A DNA stretch of 64,000 bases from Flavobacteriales bacterium. Its GTDB lineage: Bacteria > Bacteroidota > Bacteroidia > Flavobacteriales_G > Salibacteraceae. Numbering within the stretch: position 1 is the first letter of the stretch; the number at the start of each line of letters is the position of its first letter. Below the pieces are notes generated by a model. It made no database searches. It was given only the letters and a program-made list of their open reading frames with translations, and had not been told where the DNA came from. Made by a program: the position numbers and the translations under genes. The stretch is from the NCBI GenBank assembly GCA_003499525.1, contig DNTB01000089.1, positions 156,234 through 220,233 of the forward strand, written 5' to 3'. Of this stretch, positions 17,291-26,397 are shown one piece after another.

Positions 17291-18657
17291 CAGAATTGAA
17301 TCACTTTTGAAGCATCAGCTTTGATTTCAAAATCCCTGTATTTTGAGTTCTCAGTCTGGTGCATATTAGCAGGACGATACACAGCTCTATACTTACCAGG
17401 CAATAATGTGATGCTTTGGCTTGAAGAATTGGAATTAAGATCAATAACCCAAATCAGTTTGTTATCGTTCCATTTGAACACCTTTCCATAACCTCTTGCG
17501 GGGTACTTTACCGTGAGCAATCCGGAAGAAGGAATCTCTACTGTTGTGGTATGTCTGGGCTCAATTCTAATTCTCTCTTTAATTCTCGGAAGGGTAAGGA
17601 TCTCAATCGTATAGTTATCTGATAAATACTTTGTGATACTGCCAGCACCTTGAACATTTATTATGCTGTCTTTATCATTGAATACTAAAGTTTGAATTTG
17701 GTTTTTTCTGGATTTACTGGAGCTGACTAATTTCAAGGATCCTTGAGGAATAGCCACACCGATAATATTATGTCTTCCTGTCTGAATCTTAATACCCTTC
17801 TTTTGAATTTCAGGGAGACTGTGTACCACGAGATCATATTCTGAATTAGGGTCTACAAAAAAGGTGTCTGGTGCACCATAGGCATTTAAGGTGTGGATGT
17901 AATGATAGTCCAGTTCGCCCGTTTTTTGATTAAAGAGAGAGAAGGGGGTATTGGTCTCAGTTGGATTTTGGTTTTCATCTAAAAGGTTGAGCTGAACTGT
18001 AGTTGGATTTAGAGCCTGCCTAATAACGACATTTAGGACCTGCTCAAAATCGTTTCTATGAGATACATCATAGAAGTTGCCCACACAATCAAAAGATTTC
18101 TTGAAAGACTCATCAAGACCGATTCCAATGATAAAAGGTTTGAGCCTAATGTTATTTTCTTTTAGAAGTCGGGCAGCAGCACACGGGTCGCCATCACATT
18201 CTTCGATTCCATCTGTGATCAGAATGATTATATTCCGGCACGATGTGCAGGTGCTAAAGTCTCCAGCGGCTTTCTCTAAAGTCAGTGCAATCGGGGTTGT
18301 ACCTCTTGGTTTCACTTGTGATAGGGCCTTATTTATTTCTTCGCCGTTATCCTTACCAAAGGGAACTTCCAGTTTGGTATCATTGCATTCCTGGCCGCGT
18401 GTGTACAAGTGTTGATGTCCATAAACTCGAAGTGCAAGCTCCAGATTCTTTGTGCCGTCAAGACTATCTAATGTCTCTTGCAGGAGCCTGCTGGCAAGTT
18501 TGTGCTTTGACGTACCTTCCCAAACGCCATTCATGCTGTTGGAAGCATCGTAAATGAAAAGGATACGAGTTAGGTTTTTCGACTGTTCTTGAGCGGAAAG
18601 CACTCCGCTAAGAAGGAAACCGATAAGGATGACTACGGTAACTTTTTGAATGTTCAT
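17290..18657 (-). CDS. Secreted von Willebrand factor A domain protein
   Basis: Signal peptide (VTVVILIGFLLSGVLSAQ) followed by a VWA domain at ~20-205. The MIDAS motif is DASNS (DxSxS), with the downstream conserved Thr in PRGTTPIAL and Asp in ILITDGIEECDGDPC. The C-terminal ~240 residues form beta-rich repeats (SGLLTVKYPARGYGKVF, LLPGKYRAVYRPANMH). I start at the ATG at 18657 because it puts the signal peptide at the N-terminus. A metal-dependent adhesion or scaffold role in the periplasm is likely. It heads a run with two GT-C/TPR genes and an ECF system. Confidence 0.85.
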   Translation of the reverse strand: MNIQKVTVVILIGFLLSGVLSAQEQSKNLTRILFIYDASNSMNGVWEGTSKHKLASRLLQETLDSLDGTKNLELALRVYGHQHLYTRGQECNDTKLEVPFGKDNGEEINKALSQVKPRGTTPIALTLEKAAGDFSTCTSCRNIIILITDGIEECDGDPCAAARLLKENNIRLKPFIIGIGLDESFKKSFDCVGNFYDVSHRNDFEQVLNVVIRQALNPTTVQLNLLDENQNPTETNTPFSLFNQKTGELDYHYIHTLNAYGAPDTFFVDPNSEYDLVVHSLPEIQKKGIKIQTGRHNIIGVAIPQGSLKLVSSSKSRKNQIQTLVFNDKDSIINVQGAGSITKYLSDNYTIEILTLPRIKERIRIEPRHTTTVEIPSSGLLTVKYPARGYGKVFKWNDNKLIWVIDLNSNSSSQSITLLPGKYRAVYRPANMHQTENSKYRDFEIKADASKVIQF

Positions 18658-18755
18658 TCGCAGCAAAACGCCAAAATTGATCCAAAAGTAGGTTATGTGC
18701 TGAAGATGACTCATTTTGATGAAGTCAAAAGACATCCCTGATTAAGGGGTTAAAC

Positions 18756-18763
18756 TACATTTG
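18756..18763 (+). promoter_or_regulatory. Possible Bacteroidota -7 element upstream of ychF
   Basis: TACATTTG matches TAnnTTTG exactly and lies 22 nt before the ychF ATG, leaving a short plausible leader. No good -33 TTTG was found at the standard ~19 nt spacing, so confidence is modest. Confidence 0.35.
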
Positions 18764-18785
18764 CCGCTTCAAAATTAAATCTGAT

Positions 18786-19886
18786 ATGGGGTTAAAATGC
18801 GGAATAGTAGGACTTCCTAACGTAGGCAAATCCACACTTTTTAATTGCCTTTCCAATGCTAAAGCACAATCGGCAAACTTCCCTTTCTGTACCATTGAAC
18901 CGAATGTAGGAGTCATCACTGTTCCCGATGAGCGCCTTAATAAACTGGCCGATCTTGTCAAGCCTCAAAATCTGATACCTACGACAATGGAGATTGTGGA
19001 TATTGCAGGCCTGGTCAAAGGAGCTTCGAAAGGGGAAGGCCTGGGAAATCAGTTTCTTGCAAACATTCGGGAGACTGATGCCATTATCCATGTTCTCCGC
19101 TGTTTTGAGGATGATAACGTAGTTCATGTTGATAGTCATGTCGATCCTGTTCGGGATAGAGAAGTGATCGAAATGGAATTGCAGTTGAAAGATCTGGAGA
19201 CACTTGAGAGCAAAATGGATAAGACCTCCAGATTAGTTAAAGTCGGAGATAAACTTGCTGCCAAACAGATGAACTTTTACAATAGATTGAAGGAACATGT
19301 AGAAAATGGAGCATCCGCCCGGTCCTTTGAAACGAATAACTCTGAAGAAGTGCTTTGGTTGTCGGAAATGCAGCTCCTAACTGCCAAACCGGTGATGTAT
19401 GTGTGCAATGTTGATGAAGCTTCTGTACTACAAGGAAATAAACACGTACAAGCCGTTCGTAAGGTTGTGGAAAATGAACACGCTGAGGTATTGGTACTTG
19501 GAGCATCTATTGAAGCTGATATCTCGGAACTGGATACCTATGAAGAACGGCAGTTGTTTCTGGACGAACTGGGTCTCGAAGAGCCCGGCGTTAGCCGGCT
19601 GATCAAGTCGGCATATACTTTACTTGACCTGATCACTTACTTTACGGCAGGCGAAAAGGAAGTGCGGGCCTGGACCATTAGCACAGGAACTAAAGCACCT
19701 CAGGCTGCAGGCGTCATCCATACAGATTTCGAAAAAGGATTTATCAGGGCTGAAGTCATCAGCTATGACAACTACATACTCTATGGTTCGGAAAGTGCCG
19801 CTAAAGATGCAGGAAAACTTTCAGTAGAGGGAAAGGAATATGTCGTTAAAGACGGTGACGTGATGCACTTCCGATTTAACGTGTAA
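18786..19886 (+). CDS. ychF: Redox-regulated ATPase/GTPase YchF (Ola1 family)
   Basis: Universally conserved Obg-like P-loop NTPase that binds ribosomes and hydrolyses ATP. G1 is GLPNVGKST at 9-17, the switch I segment is NFPFCTIEPNVG, G3 is DIAGLVKGASKGEGLGNQFL, and the unusual G4-like NVDE near 205 accounts for ATP preference. A helical coiled-coil domain (~130-190) and a C-terminal TGS domain (WTISTGTKAPQAAGVIHTDF) complete the fold. Length (366) is standard. Its TAA stop abuts the stop of the convergent T9SS gene with no spacer. Confidence 0.97.
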   Translation: MGLKCGIVGLPNVGKSTLFNCLSNAKAQSANFPFCTIEPNVGVITVPDERLNKLADLVKPQNLIPTTMEIVDIAGLVKGASKGEGLGNQFLANIRETDAIIHVLRCFEDDNVVHVDSHVDPVRDREVIEMELQLKDLETLESKMDKTSRLVKVGDKLAAKQMNFYNRLKEHVENGASARSFETNNSEEVLWLSEMQLLTAKPVMYVCNVDEASVLQGNKHVQAVRKVVENEHAEVLVLGASIEADISELDTYEERQLFLDELGLEEPGVSRLIKSAYTLLDLITYFTAGEKEVRAWTISTGTKAPQAAGVIHTDFEKGFIRAEVISYDNYILYGSESAAKDAGKLSVEGKEYVVKDGDVMHFRFNV

Positions 19887-21791
19887 TTACTCCACCACGA
19901 CAATCTCATTCAGGACTTCACCGTGCTCCTGATTCAATGAGACTAAGTACATGCCGGGTTCTAATTGCGACAAATCGATGGTTGTAAGTGATTGATTTAC
20001 AATTATTTTATTCATAATCAATGAGCCCCTTGCATCAAATACTCTCACTTCAGTATCTGTAGTTATTCCGGTAATATTGAGATTATGGTTCGTTGGATTA
20101 GGGAAAAGCTCAATTTTCGTTTCGCTTATTCTTTCCTTATCAACCACAAAACCAACCGTGAAGTCATAGTTGATGTAGCAACCAAATTCAGTCACAAATG
20201 ATTTTGAAAATCCCGAGGCCAAATCGATGATTGCCATCAATCCATTTCCGGCAGCAGGATCTGCCCAGTAGCTCAACCCATCACATTGTGTATCTGTTAC
20301 CTTTAGAGAAAAGCATCCGGAACTCAAGGTAACCGTATCGCGGTAAAACGTTCCAGAAACAGGGCTTGCCGGAGAATTGGCTATGACATTTCCCATATCG
20401 TCTACAATCTCCCAGGATGTTTCCAAAGGACGATTGTTGGGGCGGAAAAAAATCACTACCTGATTTCCATATTGTGGTGTACTCAACACTTCAGAATAAC
20501 CCATACTATTGAGCGGATATTCTTCGGCTACTCCATTTGGGTTTTTTAGCTCTACTTTAAACCGACTTCCTGCAGTAGGTTTGAAATAAAGGAAGTTACC
20601 CATGGGGAGTGTAATATCCTCATAATCAAGGAAATCAATATTTCCTGACCACTGGTAAGTCAAAGGAGTATTTCCTTCCATGCCGTATTCAATCGTCAGG
20701 CTGGTAAGGGGGGTGCTTCCGTAGTTTCTCACTCGTATTTCAGGAGCCGAACATGCAGGATTGTCAAGAGCGTGATTGTCTTCAGCACTTGGCTTCAAGA
20801 TATTAATCAACTCTGCAGAATTGGAAAAATTGGCACTGGAATATTGAAAGAATTGACCCGCGATGTTATATCCTGGATCAAATCCAGCTCCTCCCGTGTA
20901 GCTATACGGCTCCCAATCGACATTGAGTATGATATTTCCTCCAGGAATTAACCAGTTTGAAACATCATGATCGAACCTTATGGCTTCGGTGCCAGGACAC
21001 CACCCCGCTCTGTTTGATAACCATGTGCCGGTTTGGGGGTAAATGGGGTTTGCTCCGCAATCATTCTTCCATACCAGATTTGAGTATTGCGTAGATCCAT
21101 TGACCTTAAGATCATAGGTTTTGGCGCAAAATTCTGCGCAATTGTCCGGATTTCCTGCTCCTCCAAAAGAGTGACCACTGGCTACCAGCCTGAACATAGC
21201 CTGTTGAGCGATGGGTGTTACACTAAGTGTTTCTGGGGTCAAATAATTTTCAATAGGATCATTGGCAAACCCGTACTTAAAATATCCCGAATAGACATTT
21301 TCCATGCTGAGCAGATCACGGGGTGGAGTGCCTTCCACAAAATGAAAATCGACCGAAACGGTAAATCCATCCTGCCAGCCATCGTAGTTTGCATTGATAA
21401 TACAAGTGTCCTTAAGTATCGTTGCATAATCAGTAACATCAATGGTATACTGGTGTTCCCAGCCCTGATTTTTATTGCCTGCATAAGGCGTAATGATTCG
21501 GGTCAACTCAATTTCAGGCATGGTATCAGCTGAGGGATCGAATACCGTTATTCGTGTGGTATAGTCCCAATCGCTGCAGCCAATAGCCGGGCATCCCAGG
21601 GTATAAACCATGAGTATTTTGGCGTATGAAGTTGTATCAGGTGGAAATACCACGGTATCGTAAAAATTTCCGTTCCAGTCCCAGTGGGTATTTTGGTGTG
21701 AACTGATCGATATAGTATCGCCGGGAGCGGCAAATGAAAAGTTGAACATACTAGTCAATAAAGCGAGAAGCCCGAGGTAGAGATATTTCAT
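19887..21791 (-). CDS. PNGase F-like secreted protein with T9SS sorting domain
   Basis: A 634-residue exported protein. After a signal peptide (LGLLALLTSMFNFSFAA), residues ~25-300 resemble the two eight-stranded beta-sandwich domains of peptide-N4-(N-acetyl-glucosaminyl)asparagine amidase F. Shared features are CxxWD near residue 75 (position of the catalytic Asp), RIITPYAGN, IDVTDYATIL and VDFHFVEGTPP. A beta-rich middle follows. The last ~80 residues are a type A sorting domain (FPNPTNHNLNI...LEPGMYLVSL) for type IX secretion. A glycan-amidase role is plausible but catalytic residues were not all verified. Confidence 0.75.
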   Translation of the reverse strand: MKYLYLGLLALLTSMFNFSFAAPGDTISISSHQNTHWDWNGNFYDTVVFPPDTTSYAKILMVYTLGCPAIGCSDWDYTTRITVFDPSADTMPEIELTRIITPYAGNKNQGWEHQYTIDVTDYATILKDTCIINANYDGWQDGFTVSVDFHFVEGTPPRDLLSMENVYSGYFKYGFANDPIENYLTPETLSVTPIAQQAMFRLVASGHSFGGAGNPDNCAEFCAKTYDLKVNGSTQYSNLVWKNDCGANPIYPQTGTWLSNRAGWCPGTEAIRFDHDVSNWLIPGGNIILNVDWEPYSYTGGAGFDPGYNIAGQFFQYSSANFSNSAELINILKPSAEDNHALDNPACSAPEIRVRNYGSTPLTSLTIEYGMEGNTPLTYQWSGNIDFLDYEDITLPMGNFLYFKPTAGSRFKVELKNPNGVAEEYPLNSMGYSEVLSTPQYGNQVVIFFRPNNRPLETSWEIVDDMGNVIANSPASPVSGTFYRDTVTLSSGCFSLKVTDTQCDGLSYWADPAAGNGLMAIIDLASGFSKSFVTEFGCYINYDFTVGFVVDKERISETKIELFPNPTNHNLNITGITTDTEVRVFDARGSLIMNKIIVNQSLTTIDLSQLEPGMYLVSLNQEHGEVLNEIVVVE

Positions 21792-21876
21792 AGGTCTTGA
21801 TGTAAGCCGTCGAAGTTATCATTTCTAAATCATTCGATGCTCTTTCTGTAAAAGCTTCGAGTATTTTTGAGGGCTA

Positions 21877-24783
21877 ATGAACCTCCGAACACAACTCATG
21901 CCCTGGTTTTTCCGCTTTTTTTTGGCATTTTTTTACTCGGTTTCTGCTCCACTCCTAGGAATTGGTCAGATTACCCCTGACCGACATTTTACCATGGCGG
22001 ATGGATTGCCCAGCAATACTGTTTACCACGTTTTGCAAGATCGCAACGGATTTATGTGGTTTGCCACTGACCGAGGGGTTTGCCGGTATGACGGTGATGA
22101 GTTTAAGTATTGGAGCAAAGAAGACGGGCTTATTGACAATGAAGTTTTTGCATTGTACGAAGATTACAAGGGCAGGATATGGTGCATTAGTCAAACTCAG
22201 CAGTTGACGTATATAGTGAGCGATTCTGCATGTTCTTACGAACATAATGCGATCCTTTCAGAAGTACTTAATCAATACGGAGTGAAGATTCCCTTTGATC
22301 GCTTCGGCGTGAAGTTAACCAATGAGGATACATTGACTGTTAATGTATCCAATCTTGGAACGTTAAAAATAGCTCCCGACGGCACCTATGAGGTGCTGAT
22401 TTTTCAGCTTTTTGACACCAGCACCCTCATGTATCCCAATAGAAAGGTGCACATGGTTTACGACCACGTGAACTTCTATTTGGTCAGAGGTTTACCAAAA
22501 AAAAATAAGACTGGGAGGGTTTTTCATTCATTCGAAGGTGAATTTATGAGCACGAGTGCACTCAGCCAAAAGTCTTTCGAAGAGGATTCTACTGTCTGGT
22601 CAACATTCGGCCATTTTAGCTATGTCTATTCTTTGAAAGAGGAAAAACTGATTAGTATAGTCGAAGATGAGACTGAAATTACCGACTTCAAAGTATTGGA
22701 TGATATTGTGATTATGGGCAATAGAAATAAAGGCGCAAGCCTGGTTGATAGATATACTCTTGAGCCTATAGAAAAAATAGGATTTGAGCAAACCGTATCC
22801 GGTATCTGTGTTGATCACGAAGAAAATCTATGGATCTCTTACGATAACAATGGTGTTCTATTCTACCAAAGATTTAACAGAGAATTGCCTGGAATCCATA
22901 AAAACGCTTCCATCCTTTCATTAAATCAGTTCGGTAAGGAGGTATCCTATGTTTTAAACGGCAGTGAGATTCGAACAGTGTCAAACCAATTGCTTTATCG
23001 ATCTGAAGGCGATAAATCCATGGACTTTTTTTACCGCGACAGCTCAAGTCTTATACTAAATAATAACAAGGTTCAGATTTTTCGGGGTGGAAGATTAGTT
23101 GGAACAGAGAACCTTTATTTAAACAAAGTTGTCCCGTTCTCTGACTCTTTACTCGGTTTATCACCGAGACATCTTTTCATAATGGATTTTGAATTAAAGA
23201 GCTTTAGGAGTATTCAACCAGAGAATGAGCGCGTTAACAATTATAGAGATATAATCATTGCATCCGATACGCTTATGTATTTTGCAACGAGTAGTGGACT
23301 ACGAATTTACAACCACAAGAATGCAACATGGAAAGAAATTGCTCCAAATGAATCCTTGTATGGTCTTCGGCAAAAGGGAGATACTCTGTGGGTTTTAGGG
23401 GAAATGGATTTATTCTATCTGTCCGAAGAAAATTTGATAAGCATTAATGAAGGAACGCCAATTGGTTTAAAAGACTGCCGCAAACTAGAGGTTTGGAAGG
23501 ATGAGTTTTGGATAGGATCGAAGATCGGGCTGCACCGAATTAAGCAAGTAGGAGATACGTTATTAAGCTCCACCCTAACTACCCGAAGTGGTTTGTACAG
23601 TAATTCTATCAGTGATCTATTAGCCACCGATGATACTTTGTTTGTTGCCACCAAAAAAGGATTGAACTTTATCGACACAACTGTTCTTGATCAGTTTCTG
23701 GCAGCACCAAAGCTCAACATTTTGTCGATAAATGTGGACGGCATCGATAAAAGCCGTCAGCGTGAAATCAATCTTGAATATAATGAGAACAGCATTGGTA
23801 TTAGCTTCAAAAGAATCAGTTATCAAATAGATGTAAGTACAGAATATCGCTACCGCCTTTCAGGTCTGGACGATTGGAATTATACCCTTGAATCTTCGGC
23901 GCGTTATTCATACGTTCCGCCGGGAGATTATGAGTTTCAGGTTGAAGTATTGAACGACAGATGGGAGTGGTCCGAAAGAAAATCTGTTTCAATATTCATT
24001 CAACCACCCTTTTGGCAAACCTGGTGGTTTTACGGGCTTATCGTGCTTATGATCATATTCCTGACGGCATTGATCACCGTTCCATTCTACCGGATAAAAA
24101 TCCGAAATGTTCGTCGTCAAGCAGAGTTGAGCGAGTCTTTGGTGAAATACCGTCAGATTGCCCTTTCGAAGCAGATGAATCCTCATTTTATATTCAATTC
24201 AATGAACAGCATTCAAAGTTTTGTCTTGAATCAGGATGCAGAAAAAAGCAGTGATTTTATAGCCCGTTTTTCCCGATTGATGCGAAAAGTGTTGCAGCTT
24301 TCGGATAAAAATCTAATTCGCATTGCGGATGAAATGGAGACCTTGAGCGAGTATATTGAATTGGAGCAACTTCGCTTTTCTGGACAGTTCGATTACAAAA
24401 TCATACTTGACCATGAGAAAATTTCTGACTACCTGATTCCTCCGATGGTCCTTCAGCCTTTTGTAGAGAATGCCATTTGGCATGGATTCGCTCGAAACCG
24501 AAATAATAACCGGATGGAAATCAGGTTTAATGAAGAGTACAAAACCCTCAAGTGCACGATTTCGGACAACGGTTTGGGTCGAAAGAAAAACAAGGTATAT
24601 CCAGAGCATTATCGTCCTATGGGAACTTCTGTTACAAAAAAGAGAATTGAGGAATTGAACGCGCTCTATGAATTAAATTTGTCGTTGGAGTATACGGATC
24701 TGGATCCTGATAACGAGGGCTGGACAACCATTGTAACAATTACATTACCGAAAATAAAAAGTAACGAGCCATCTAATGGATAG
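21877..24783 (+). CDS. LytS-type sensor histidine kinase with beta-propeller sensor
   Basis: A 968-residue membrane sensor. A signal/anchor segment is followed by two-component-regulator propeller repeats (DGLPSNTVYHVLQDRNGFMW, DRGVCRYDG; ~30-600), a Y_Y_Y domain (~625-710) and one membrane helix (YGLIVLMIIFLTALITVPFY). The His_kinase domain MNPHFIFNSMNSIQSF has its phospho-acceptor at about H770. The HATPase part contains QPFVENAIWHG and SDNGLGRKK. The 8-nt overlap with the LytTR regulator gene marks them as a cognate pair. The signal is unknown; similar hybrids often sense glycans or envelope status. Confidence 0.93.
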   Translation: MNLRTQLMPWFFRFFLAFFYSVSAPLLGIGQITPDRHFTMADGLPSNTVYHVLQDRNGFMWFATDRGVCRYDGDEFKYWSKEDGLIDNEVFALYEDYKGRIWCISQTQQLTYIVSDSACSYEHNAILSEVLNQYGVKIPFDRFGVKLTNEDTLTVNVSNLGTLKIAPDGTYEVLIFQLFDTSTLMYPNRKVHMVYDHVNFYLVRGLPKKNKTGRVFHSFEGEFMSTSALSQKSFEEDSTVWSTFGHFSYVYSLKEEKLISIVEDETEITDFKVLDDIVIMGNRNKGASLVDRYTLEPIEKIGFEQTVSGICVDHEENLWISYDNNGVLFYQRFNRELPGIHKNASILSLNQFGKEVSYVLNGSEIRTVSNQLLYRSEGDKSMDFFYRDSSSLILNNNKVQIFRGGRLVGTENLYLNKVVPFSDSLLGLSPRHLFIMDFELKSFRSIQPENERVNNYRDIIIASDTLMYFATSSGLRIYNHKNATWKEIAPNESLYGLRQKGDTLWVLGEMDLFYLSEENLISINEGTPIGLKDCRKLEVWKDEFWIGSKIGLHRIKQVGDTLLSSTLTTRSGLYSNSISDLLATDDTLFVATKKGLNFIDTTVLDQFLAAPKLNILSINVDGIDKSRQREINLEYNENSIGISFKRISYQIDVSTEYRYRLSGLDDWNYTLESSARYSYVPPGDYEFQVEVLNDRWEWSERKSVSIFIQPPFWQTWWFYGLIVLMIIFLTALITVPFYRIKIRNVRRQAELSESLVKYRQIALSKQMNPHFIFNSMNSIQSFVLNQDAEKSSDFIARFSRLMRKVLQLSDKNLIRIADEMETLSEYIELEQLRFSGQFDYKIILDHEKISDYLIPPMVLQPFVENAIWHGFARNRNNNRMEIRFNEEYKTLKCTISDNGLGRKKNKVYPEHYRPMGTSVTKKRIEELNALYELNLSLEYTDLDPDNEGWTTIVTITLPKIKSNEPSNG

Positions 24784-25495
24784 AGTCACAACTTTACTTG
24801 TCGACGATGAGGAAAATGCAGTCAGGGCTATGGAGCTCATGATTAATAAACACCTTCCCGATTTTGAAATTATTGGTACTACCACTTCTTCTGTTGATGC
24901 AATAACTATGATCAATGACTTGCATCCTGACGTATTGATTCTAGACATCAATATGCCCCAAATGGATGGTTTTGAATTACTAAATGCATTGACTTATAAA
25001 GAATTCCAGTTGGTTATCGTTTCAGCACATAATCATTATGCCTCAGAGGCCTTTAAATCAGACGCTGTTCACTATCTGCTAAAACCGGTATGGTTACCTG
25101 AATTGATTAGAATGGCCGAGAAAATAAGGCAGAATAAGAAAGAGGTCATATCTATTGATAACACTTCTGCCAGAAAGCGAATTCCCGTGAGGAGTATAGA
25201 TCATGTAGAGTACGTCTATATCGATGAAATAATATCCATTGACTCTTATGAAGGGTACAGCAAGATTGTGCTTGGCAAGCATTCTATAGTATCCACAAAA
25301 ACGCTTAAGGAATTTGAGAGAATAATTGGTGAAAATTTCATCATGAGAGTTCACCAATCACACATCATCAACCTTAATTATGTAAGCAAGTTCTACTCCC
25401 GAGACAGCGAAATCGAATTATCCGACGGTCGTAGAATATCCCTTTCAAGAAGAAACAAGGACGAGTTTTTAATGAGAATGGAGGATTTTATCTAA
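24776..25495 (+). CDS. LytTR-family response regulator
   Basis: A 239-residue transcription regulator. The receiver domain (1-~120) has the acidic pair DDEE at 10-13, the phospho-acceptor at D57 (LDINMPQMDG), Ser in VIVSAHN and Lys in LLKPVWLPE. The C-terminal LytTR DNA-binding domain (~140-239) includes SYEGYSKIVLGKHSIVSTKT and RVHQSHIINLNYV. It overlaps the sensor gene by 8 nt. Target genes are unknown; imperfect direct repeats bound by LytTR proteins were not found in the adjacent intergenic DNA. Confidence 0.95.
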   Translation: MDRVTTLLVDDEENAVRAMELMINKHLPDFEIIGTTTSSVDAITMINDLHPDVLILDINMPQMDGFELLNALTYKEFQLVIVSAHNHYASEAFKSDAVHYLLKPVWLPELIRMAEKIRQNKKEVISIDNTSARKRIPVRSIDHVEYVYIDEIISIDSYEGYSKIVLGKHSIVSTKTLKEFERIIGENFIMRVHQSHIINLNYVSKFYSRDSEIELSDGRRISLSRRNKDEFLMRMEDFI

Positions 25496-25696
25496 AAAAC
25501 CACTTTTCGAATAATCCTTACCAAATATCGAATGATCCCCGCCGGATTTCAAACGCCACTTTCAAAATATTGATTTCCGAAATATTATTGATCCACAATT
25601 GGTAAAAAGATCTGGTGGTTCTTGGCTTCGCCTAACTACAGCTTCGAACTCCTCCCGTAACTCCTTTCGGTCGAGAATTCCCAGATCAATAGCCAA

Positions 25697-26206
25697 TTAC
25701 TTCTCCAATACTTCTTCATTTAAAGACATTTCACCAAATTTTTTAACAAGCACTTTTTCCCGGTAACTAAATATTTTCAGCAGTTTAGCCTTGACCAACC
25801 AGGGATGTGCCAACTCTCCCAGAATACCAAATGGAGGCTTGTAGGTTACCTTGTCTTTCATTAAAACTCCATCTGCCGTTTCTTCCAGAATGTGTTCATG
25901 ATACCAAATTCGGTAAGGCCCAATTCGCTGCTCATCCACAAAGTAATATGGGGCATGCAGATGCTTGATCTCTGTAACCCACGATGATTTAATTCCTGGT
26001 AAGATACCCACCTTGTAGGTTATGATTTGGCCCTCGTAAGTATTGTGACCTGTTTTACTGGTTATTTCAAACCCCATCTCTTTAGGCGTAATGGTGGAAA
26101 GATTGTGTGGGTCTGACAGAAAACTCCAGGCCTCTTCCAGTGAAATAGGAAGTCTTTGAGAGGCTGTTAAAGTATAAACGCCGCTGTGCTTTTCGATATT
26201 GACCAT
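25697..26206 (-). CDS. SRPBCC-family protein
   Basis: A 169-residue START/Bet v1-like protein, annotated in relatives as cell-division-inhibitor-like or polyketide-cyclase-like. The N-terminal LTASQRLPISLEEAWSFLSDP strand-helix, TPKEMGFEI, and the IGPYRIWYHEHILEE and MKDKVTYKPPFGILGELAH segments form the typical hydrophobic-cavity fold. No signal peptide. Ligand unknown. After its TAA the same frame stays open for 44 more codons (see findings). The gene is separated by 56 nt from a small membrane-protein gene on the same strand. Confidence 0.82.
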   Translation of the reverse strand: MVNIEKHSGVYTLTASQRLPISLEEAWSFLSDPHNLSTITPKEMGFEITSKTGHNTYEGQIITYKVGILPGIKSSWVTEIKHLHAPYYFVDEQRIGPYRIWYHEHILEETADGVLMKDKVTYKPPFGILGELAHPWLVKAKLLKIFSYREKVLVKKFGEMSLNEEVLEK

Positions 26207-26262
26207 GTCTTATAATTTGTTGTTCTAACATGATCAATCTTGAATTGTTTGAGTAGCATCCT

Positions 26263-26397
26263 TTAATTATCCCGTTTTTCGAAACCTTCTGTTTTTCTAA
26301 TGTTAATCCGGCGATACATTAAATAGACCAGGATGACGAAAATGACGATTGCAATGGCGATTTGCATGGCTATAATTAATCTAGGAATGAGGTCCAT
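26263..26397 (-). CDS. Small single-pass membrane protein (44 aa)
   Basis: A 44-codon frame starting at the ATG whose A and T overlap the TAA stop of the upstream YbjQ-family gene (TAATG). The product is one membrane helix, IIAMQIAIAIVIFVILVYLM, with a basic C-terminal tail (YRRINIRKTEGFEKRDN) that should face the cytoplasm. The overlapping stop-start and its clean TM-plus-basic-tail composition support a real gene rather than chance. Function unknown; likely translationally coupled to and working with the YbjQ-family protein. Confidence 0.6.
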   Translation of the reverse strand: MDLIPRLIIAMQIAIAIVIFVILVYLMYRRINIRKTEGFEKRDN

